From NCBI RefSeq assembly GCF_009674585.1, contig NZ_WKJP01000001.1, positions 372,001-436,000 on the forward strand: a DNA stretch of 64,000 nucleotides, given 5' to 3'. Positions 58,800 through 64,000 of this stretch are shown one piece after another; positions within the stretch are counted from its first letter, which is position 1; each line of letters starts with the position of its first letter. The DNA is from Haloferax marinisediminis. GTDB taxonomy: Archaea; Halobacteriota; Halobacteria; Halobacteriales; Haloferacaceae. The notes below the pieces were generated by a model. That model made no database searches. It was not told the DNA's origin and worked only from the letters and a program-made list of their open reading frames with translations. Position numbers and translations under genes: made by a program.

Positions 58800-58888
58800 T
58801 ACATTGTGAGTCCGTCCCGGGGCATTAGAATTTTACGAATATCCAATTCTGTGGGAAGATGCGGGGAATTGCATTAAGCGGAAAGGTC

Positions 58889-58894
58889 TTTATA
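58889..58894 (+). promoter_or_regulatory. TATA box of glnA
   Basis: TTTATA centred near 58892 predicts transcription from about 58918, a leader of a few bases before the glnA ATG. The 126-nt divergent region shared with lrp likely contains the Lrp site; ATTAAG at 58873 may be part of the BRE or operator. Confidence 0.6.
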
Positions 58895-58925
58895 GTTCGG
58901 GTGTTCGACTCGTGTGTCCAGGAAA

Positions 58926-60296
58926 ATGACGGAAGAAAACGTACGCACTGACGGTGGCCTGAGCGCAGAAGCACAGGCAGTCGTCGACGAAATCGAAGAG
59001 AAGAATGTCGACTTCCTCCGCCTCCAGTTCACCGACATTCTCGGTACCGTAAAGAACGTCTCCGTCCCTGCCTCGCAGGCCGAAAAGGCGTTCACAGAAG
59101 GAATCTACTTCGACGGCTCGTCCATCGACGGCTTCGTCCGCATTCAGGAGTCGGACATGCGCCTCGAGCCCGACCCGTCCACGTTCGCCATCCTCCCATG
59201 GCGCCAGAAAGAAAACAGCGCAGCAGCCCGCCTCATCTGTGACGTGTTCAACACGTCCACCGGCGAGCCGTTCGAAGGCGACCCGCGTGGTGTCCTCAAG
59301 CGCGCAATCGAGCGTGCCGACGAGATGGGCTACGACATCAACGCCGCGCCCGAGCCGGAGTTCTTCCTGTTCGAAGAAGACGAGAACGGCCGCGCGACGA
59401 CCGTCACGAACGACGCCGGTGGCTACTTCGACCTCGCGCCGAAGGACCTTGCCTCGGACGTCCGTCGTGACATCATCTATGGCCTCGAAAGCATGGGCTT
59501 CGACATCGAAGCGTCCCACCACGAGGTCGCCCAGGGCCAGCACGAGATCAACTTCACGTACGACGACGCTCTCTCGACGGCCGACAACGTCGCAACGTTC
59601 CGGTCTGTCGTCCGCGCTATCGCGGCCGAACACGACCTCCACGCGACGTTCATGCCCAAGCCAATCGCCCGCATCAACGGTTCGGGTATGCACACGCACA
59701 TCTCGCTGTTCCAGAACGGCGAGAACGCGTTCCACGACGACGACGACGAGTTCAACCTGAGCGAGACGGCGAAGCAGTTCACCGCAGGTATCCTCGAACA
59801 CGCACCGGCAGTCACCGCTGTGTGTGACCCGACGGTCAACTCCTACAAGCGCCTCGTCCCCGGCTACGAAGCACCGGTCTACATCGCGTGGTCCGACCGC
59901 AACCGCTCTGCGCTTATCCGTAAGCCGGCCGCCCGCACGCCGGCCGCCTCGCGTATCGAGGCTCGCTTCCCCGACCCGTCCTGTAACCCGTACCTCGCCC
60001 TCGCGGCACTCATCCACGCCGGTCTCGACGGCATCGAGCGCGGCCTCGAGTGCCCCGACCCGGTCCGCGAGAACATCTACGAGTTCGACGAGGAGAAGCG
60101 CGAAGAGTACGGCATCGAGACGCTCCCGAAGGACCTCGGCGCGGCAGTCGACGCCCTCGAAGAAGACGAAGTCATCCAGAACGCCCTCGGTGACCACGTC
60201 TACGACAAGTTCGTCGAAGCCAAGCGCGCGGAGTTCAAGGACTACCTCGTCTCCGTCTCCGAGTGGGAACTCGACCGCTACCTCGAGACGTTCTAA
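58926..60296 (+). CDS. glnA: Glutamine synthetase (type I)
   Basis: The 456-residue enzyme assimilates ammonium by forming glutamine from glutamate with ATP. It has the GSI signatures [55 protein letters not shown] and [20 protein letters not shown]. Length matches the archaeal GSI-alpha type, without an obvious adenylylation site. The start MTEENVRT was preferred to an ATG four codons upstream because of the promoter position. A T5 run at 60321-60325 may terminate it. Confidence 0.95.
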   Translation: MTEENVRTDGGLSAEAQAVVDEIEEKNVDFLRLQFTDILGTVKNVSVPASQAEKAFTEGIYFDGSSIDGFVRIQESDMRLEPDPSTFAILPWRQKENSAAARLICDVFNTSTGEPFEGDPRGVLKRAIERADEMGYDINAAPEPEFFLFEEDENGRATTVTNDAGGYFDLAPKDLASDVRRDIIYGLESMGFDIEASHHEVAQGQHEINFTYDDALSTADNVATFRSVVRAIAAEHDLHATFMPKPIARINGSGMHTHISLFQNGENAFHDDDDEFNLSETAKQFTAGILEHAPAVTAVCDPTVNSYKRLVPGYEAPVYIAWSDRNRSALIRKPAARTPAASRIEARFPDPSCNPYLALAALIHAGLDGIERGLECPDPVRENIYEFDEEKREEYGIETLPKDLGAAVDALEEDEVIQNALGDHVYDKFVEAKRAEFKDYLVSVSEWELDRYLETF

Positions 60297-60320
60297 ACGG
60301 TCTCGACCCACAGACACCAC

Positions 60321-60325
60321 TTTTT
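60321..60325 (+). terminator. T-run after glnA
   Basis: ACTTTTTG about 25 nt after the glnA stop is a plausible U-tract terminator. Confidence 0.4.
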
Positions 60326-60430
60326 GTTGCAGTCCGCACACCGTGAGCGACGGGACCGAGTGTGAGTCGCGAGAGCGAATGTCTGCGTCGCGAGAACGGA
60401 TTTTTCAGTCACTGGAGTGAGACTGAGACG

Positions 60431-60625
60431 ATGACAGTCTACGCGTCCCTCGCCGTCGTGGTGTTCGGCGTTGTACTGTTCGTCTTCGCGGAGGACATGC
60501 TGTTCGCACGTCGGTTTGGGCCGATTACGGAGGGCGCACGGTCCTCCGAGACCGGTGGCTACGCCTTCCGGTTTCTCGGAGTCATCTTCGTCGCAGTCGG
60601 CGTCGCGAAGCTTCTCGGGGTGTGA
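60431..60625 (+). CDS. Small two-helix membrane protein
   Basis: A 64-residue protein (MTVYASLAVVVFGVVLFVFA ... AFRFLGVIFVAVGVAKLLGV) with two membrane helices around a charged loop. No known function. The start at the first ATG of the hydrophobic part is chosen; the in-frame extension upstream is polar and lies just after the glnA terminator. Confidence 0.55.
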   Translation: MTVYASLAVVVFGVVLFVFAEDMLFARRFGPITEGARSSETGGYAFRFLGVIFVAVGVAKLLGV

Positions 60626-60738
60626 GCGAGGTCGAAAGAGATTCACAGCGGGACCAGGGCGCGACGACTGAACGGTGAACAACGAGCGGTGAACGGTAAA
60701 ACGGCGAAACGACGAAACGAAGAAACGACGAGAACGTG

Positions 60739-61683
60739 TCAGTCCGCGCTCTGTGCAACCGAGTCGTCGGCGAATCGAACCTGCAATCGAGGAGCGACGA
60801 GGATGAACGCGACGACACCACCCGTCGCGAGAATCGTCACCGGAATCGGTGCGTCGAGCGCATCGGTGATACCCCAGAGGCCACCCGCCCCGAGGAACGA
60901 GACGAGTGCGACCGGTGGCGACAGTGTCGGAAGCGACTCGTGGTCGGTGATGCGAGACCAGCCGAGATAGCCGCCGAGTGACCCGCCGAGGGCAGCAGCA
61001 GCGTTTTCAGCGTGGTCCGGAGCACCCGTGGCGAGCACGACCGCGAGCGCCAGCGCAGCGAGAACCGCACCGAGTGCGAACAGGCGACGCGGGTCGAGGT
61101 GGCCGGGGGCGTCGTCCGCAGCGGCGACTGTGAAGATTCCCTTCAGAACGACGAGGCCGAGGAGCGTGCCGACCACGACGTCGACGCCGTAGTGGACACC
61201 GATGACGACGCGGGAGAGCGAGACGACCCCGATGATTGCCGCGGCAGCGACGACGCGACGCCGGCGGTCCCACACGTCGAGGATGACCGCGGCAGCACCG
61301 TAGACCATCGTCGTCCCGAGGGCGTGGCCGCTCGGGAAGCCGTAGCCATCGTCGGTCGTGAACGCGACGTAGAGGTCCGCGAGTGGGTCGGGCCACGCCG
61401 GTGCGGCGGCGATAGCAGCAGTCGGTGGGCGAGGGAGTGCGAACCCGGCTTTGAGTGCGGTGATGAGCCCAAGCGACACCAATGCGAGCGCGACGAACGA
61501 GGCGGCAGTCCGTCGCGGGCGCGCAGAGATTCGGGGCCAGCACAGCCAGTACAGCGAGGTGAAGGCGACGAAGAAGAACCACTGGCCACCGAGTTGCGTG
61601 ACGAGGCCAAACACGAAGACGATGACCTCGGGGAGGTTCGTGAGAGCGGTCTCACCGAAGCCACGAGTCTGGAGCAGCATCAT
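60739..61683 (-). CDS. PAP2-type membrane phosphatase
   Basis: The 314-residue protein has several membrane helices and the three PAP2 motifs: KAGFALPRP, GFPSGHALG and SRVVIGVHYGVDVVVG, with the catalytic His pair. It dephosphorylates lipid phosphates such as isoprenoid diphosphates at the membrane. The C-terminal part (about 190-314) adds four hydrophobic helices of unknown role. It follows the BrkB gene by 2 nt, so the two are one operon. Confidence 0.85.
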   Translation of the reverse strand: MMLLQTRGFGETALTNLPEVIVFVFGLVTQLGGQWFFFVAFTSLYWLCWPRISARPRRTAASFVALALVSLGLITALKAGFALPRPPTAAIAAAPAWPDPLADLYVAFTTDDGYGFPSGHALGTTMVYGAAAVILDVWDRRRRVVAAAAIIGVVSLSRVVIGVHYGVDVVVGTLLGLVVLKGIFTVAAADDAPGHLDPRRLFALGAVLAALALAVVLATGAPDHAENAAAALGGSLGGYLGWSRITDHESLPTLSPPVALVSFLGAGGLWGITDALDAPIPVTILATGGVVAFILVAPRLQVRFADDSVAQSAD

Positions 61684-61685
61684 CG

Positions 61686-63026
61686 TTAGCTCCGACGTTC
61701 TCGAACGGCATCAACAGCGCGCCCGGGGACGCCCAGCACGTTCAGGCCGATGCCGAAGATGACGAACAGGACGTAGAGACCCAGCGTCGACAGGAAGATG
61801 ATGAGCATCGCGATGACTGCGATGAGGTCCGACTGGAGGTAGTAGAACGCGCCGAGCGTGAGGACGACGCCGTAGAGGAGGACGAGATACGGCCCCCAGC
61901 CACGGGCTTTGCCGCGACGCATCTGGCGGCGGACGTACCGCTTCAGTTCAGATTCGAGTTGCGGTTTCTCGACGGTCCGTTCGGTCACGTCGGCCTCGAA
62001 CGCGTCGAGGTCTGCACGGAGCTCTTCGACCTGCGATTCTAACTCCTCGATATCAGGAGCGCCGCGCGGGGAGACGGACGAACCAGCGCGTGATTCGTCG
62101 CTGGTGTCGTCGCCCGTCTGCGAGCCATCAGTGTCACCTCGTTCGTCGCTCATGTCCGTATGACCGTCATGTCGGACTCCCGTATGTTGTACCTGCCGGT
62201 CCACTCCGCCAACTCCCCCCCTACGGTCACCCGGTTCCGGAACCTCGCCATCGACGACGCCAGCGAGAACGGCGTTGATGACGGCGCCGGAGAGGAGCGT
62301 GATTCCCGAGAAGTAGAACCACGTCACGAGGAGCAAAATCGAACCCAGCGCACCCGCGACCGACGCGCCGGCGAAGCTCGCGTAGATACCGAACCCGATA
62401 CCGAGAAGCGTCCACGCGACGGCCGCGAAGACCGTCCCCGGAACGACCTGTCTCGGCGTGAGTCCAACGTCTGGGAAGACGTAGTAGAGTGGGAAGAACG
62501 CCACACAGAGCGTGAGGAGCAAGATAATCGGGGAGATAAACTGGATGAATGGAAGGTCGATGAGCCCGAGAAGCGCAGTCACGACAGCGACGCCGATGGT
62601 TCCCACACCGATGCTGGCCAGTGAGATAATCGCGTCACGAAGTTGGTCGACGATGCCACCAGCCTCCGACCCGTAGATACGAGAGAACGCGATGTCGAGG
62701 CCACGAAAGAGTTTCAGCGCGCCCCACACCGTCAGTCCGAGACTCAACAGTCCGATGCTTCCCTGCCCAGTCTGGTCAGAGAGCGCCTCTTCGACGAGAC
62801 CCTGTCCCGACGGGAGGAGATACTGGTTGATGAGGAGTTGGAGTTGCATCTCGAGGTCTTCGCCACCGATGGCAGTCGCCACGATAACACCCAAGACGAG
62901 CAGTGGAATGAGAGAGACGAGCGTGTAGTAGGAGATGCTCGCCGCGAGAAAGGTAATCTCCTTTTCGCGAATCGTGTCGACGACTGACCGACCGACGGGG
63001 ACGAGATTACGAATCTGTGCGCTCAC
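61686..63026 (-). CDS. YihY/BrkB family membrane protein with extra C-terminal module
   Basis: The 446-residue protein has the BrkB/YihY domain (about 1-270; FLAASISYYTLVSLIPLLVL, WGALKLFRGLDIAFSRIYG, six helices), a Gly/Asp/Arg-rich linker (about 270-320), a coiled coil (IEELESQVEELRADLDAFEA) and two more membrane helices. The addition after the YihY domain is not part of the core family. Function of the family is unclear. Overlap-free 2-nt spacing to PAP2 implies co-transcription. Confidence 0.82.
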   Translation of the reverse strand: MSAQIRNLVPVGRSVVDTIREKEITFLAASISYYTLVSLIPLLVLGVIVATAIGGEDLEMQLQLLINQYLLPSGQGLVEEALSDQTGQGSIGLLSLGLTVWGALKLFRGLDIAFSRIYGSEAGGIVDQLRDAIISLASIGVGTIGVAVVTALLGLIDLPFIQFISPIILLLTLCVAFFPLYYVFPDVGLTPRQVVPGTVFAAVAWTLLGIGFGIYASFAGASVAGALGSILLLVTWFYFSGITLLSGAVINAVLAGVVDGEVPEPGDRRGGVGGVDRQVQHTGVRHDGHTDMSDERGDTDGSQTGDDTSDESRAGSSVSPRGAPDIEELESQVEELRADLDAFEADVTERTVEKPQLESELKRYVRRQMRRGKARGWGPYLVLLYGVVLTLGAFYYLQSDLIAVIAMLIIFLSTLGLYVLFVIFGIGLNVLGVPGRAVDAVRERRS

Positions 63027-63095
63027 GTATCACTTCAACGACACCGGAGCAAAAGAAACTACCTCGAACTCACGCGCCCACAGGCGCACGCCACC

Positions 63096-64000
63096 TCAGG
63101 CTTCGGGGTCGAGGTGCGCAGTCGCCTCGCGAATCTCTGCGACAGTCGCGTCCGTCTTGAACGCGGTTCCGTGGTAGTGAGCAGGGGTCGCGTCGAATCC
63201 AGCGTCGCGGACGGCGTCGAGGAACTCCTCCATCTTCGATGCCGACCGGCCCCAGAGTTTGCAGAGGCGATGCTGGTCGAAGTGCGTCGGCGTGTCGAGT
63301 TCGACAGCGAGCGTGTCGAGCATCCGACGAGCGCGCTTCGCGCTCCCGAAGTCGTCGGTCACTTCGTCGCGGACGGACTCGACGAACTCCGCGTCCGAGA
63401 TGGGGCCGAGCCAGATTGGACCAGCTTCGAGAATCCGCGTCGACCCACAGTTCGAACACTCCTCTGGCGGGTGAGCGATGAGCGAGTACTCTGCCTCGCG
63501 GTGGAGACAGTCTTCGCAGTGGTAAACGAACCCGGTCGATTCGAGGAGTTCGTCGGCTTTGGTCGCCCGTTCGTCGAGTTCGAGGTACGTTCGCGCGTAG
63601 TGGCGCGTCGCGTGCGAGAGAATCGGCACGGCCGCCTTGTCGTAGCGGGCAGCGGTTCGGACCATCGCCCCGACGAGGACACGAAGGCCCATCTCGGGGT
63701 GGTAGTCGGTGTTCTGCGGGACACACCCGTACTTGCGAATCCCGCTCTTCTGGTGGGCACCACAGAGCGGTGCGGTGTCCGTCGCGGTGACGCAAACGAG
63801 GTCGCGCGTGTTGGCGAACGCCGGGTCGGCGAATGGCATGGGCGTGCCGAAGGGGTCGAGGTCGACCACGTCGAACACGGAGTCGTACATGAGTGCGTTC
63901 GCGTTTCGGTGGACTGCCTCGCCACCGGTGCCGGCGGCGTCGAGGTTCGATTGGGCGAGTTCGACGGCGTCGGCGTCGAGGTCCGCACAGGTCACGTCGT
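63096..64000 (-). CDS. trm1: tRNA (guanine26-N2)-dimethyltransferase, C-terminal part (cut by window)
   Basis: At least 300 residues of Trm1 are seen; the N-terminus lies beyond the window end, so the first in-frame GTG (near residue TCADLDAD) is internal. Motifs: [29 protein letters not shown] (catalytic), [13 protein letters not shown] and the zinc-type [10 protein letters not shown] ... ECSNCGST. It modifies G26 of many tRNAs. It is convergent with nothing and precedes BrkB on the same strand by 69 nt. Confidence 0.92.
   Translation of the reverse strand, partial: DVTCADLDADAVELAQSNLDAAGTGGEAVHRNANALMYDSVFDVVDLDPFGTPMPFADPAFANTRDLVCVTATDTAPLCGAHQKSGIRKYGCVPQNTDYHPEMGLRVLVGAMVRTAARYDKAAVPILSHATRHYARTYLELDERATKADELLESTGFVYHCEDCLHREAEYSLIAHPPEECSNCGSTRILEAGPIWLGPISDAEFVESVRDEVTDDFGSAKRARRMLDTLAVELDTPTHFDQHRLCKLWGRSASKMEEFLDAVRDAGFDATPAHYHGTAFKTDATVAEIREATAHLDPEA

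Noticed and set aside
1-64000. CRISPR array
   Set aside because: No stretch shows regularly spaced repeats of 25-40 nt; the only tandem unit is the two-copy 29-nt repeat at 47467 with no spacers.

Overview
The window is a high-GC haloarchaeal chromosome segment. Proteins are very acidic. Many start codons sit 25-28 nt downstream of an AT-rich TATA-like box, which implies leaderless mRNAs. It carries an archaeal A-type ATP synthase, an isoprenoid diphosphate synthase, RPA with an RPA-associated protein, and archaeal-type wHTH and zinc-ribbon mini-proteins. From memory (not checked), the order ATP synthase - ETF - idsA - rpa3 - Lrp/glnA resembles Haloferax, so a Haloferacaceae member is likely.

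Layout. 1-13 kb: end of the ATP synthase operon (atpH-atpI-atpK, minus), a methyltransferase, a pilin-like gene, two secreted/membrane proteins, etfB-etfA, idsA, a DUF373 membrane protein and a receiver-PAS-PAS-kinase. 13-31 kb: radical SAM protein, Ca2+/cation antiporter, TRAM protein, Tfx-type regulator, SDR, sugar nucleotidyltransferase, rpa3-rpap3, RHH protein, F420-type reductase, tRNA-His, CinA-like protein, CBS site-2 protease, cupin, Ski2-like helicase and an SLC13/TrkA-C transporter. 31.2-43.25 kb: a provirus in tRNA-Pro(TGG). 43.5-64 kb: geranylgeranyl-reductase-like flavoprotein, fused membrane/spermidine-synthase-like protein, lone Cas4-like protein, Sua5, redoxin/glutaredoxin pair, CNNM-type CBS protein, PiT operon, membrane-tethered wHTH protein, phosphoesterase, cation diffusion facilitator, threonine aldolase, M29 aminopeptidase, Lrp, glnA, PAP2, BrkB and a truncated trm1.

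The provirus is the main accessory region. It lies between a 13-nt direct repeat (the 3' end of tRNA-Pro and a second copy about 12 kb away). It has a plus-strand block of overlapping mini-genes plus a putative replication protein. A minus-strand block holds a coiled-coil, membrane-anchored spike-like protein, two further membrane proteins, an NTPase, a mini-protein and a PD-(D/E)XK-like protein. A phiH-type repressor and a tyrosine integrase sit next to the right end. This order fits a pleolipovirus (betapleolipovirus/SNJ2-like). Between the two blocks is an AT-rich three-gene cassette (one membrane protein and two coupled soluble proteins) that I cannot assign; it is the best candidate here for an undescribed system, possibly anti-virus or host-interaction cargo. 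The spike gene has lost its start next to a truncated second repressor copy, so the provirus may be defective.

Both tRNA loci are followed by a related composite repeat: a shared 22-nt core, an inverted repeat, an inverted T-arm copy and a second direct T-arm copy. This looks like a tRNA-associated repeat family or a scar of older integrations.
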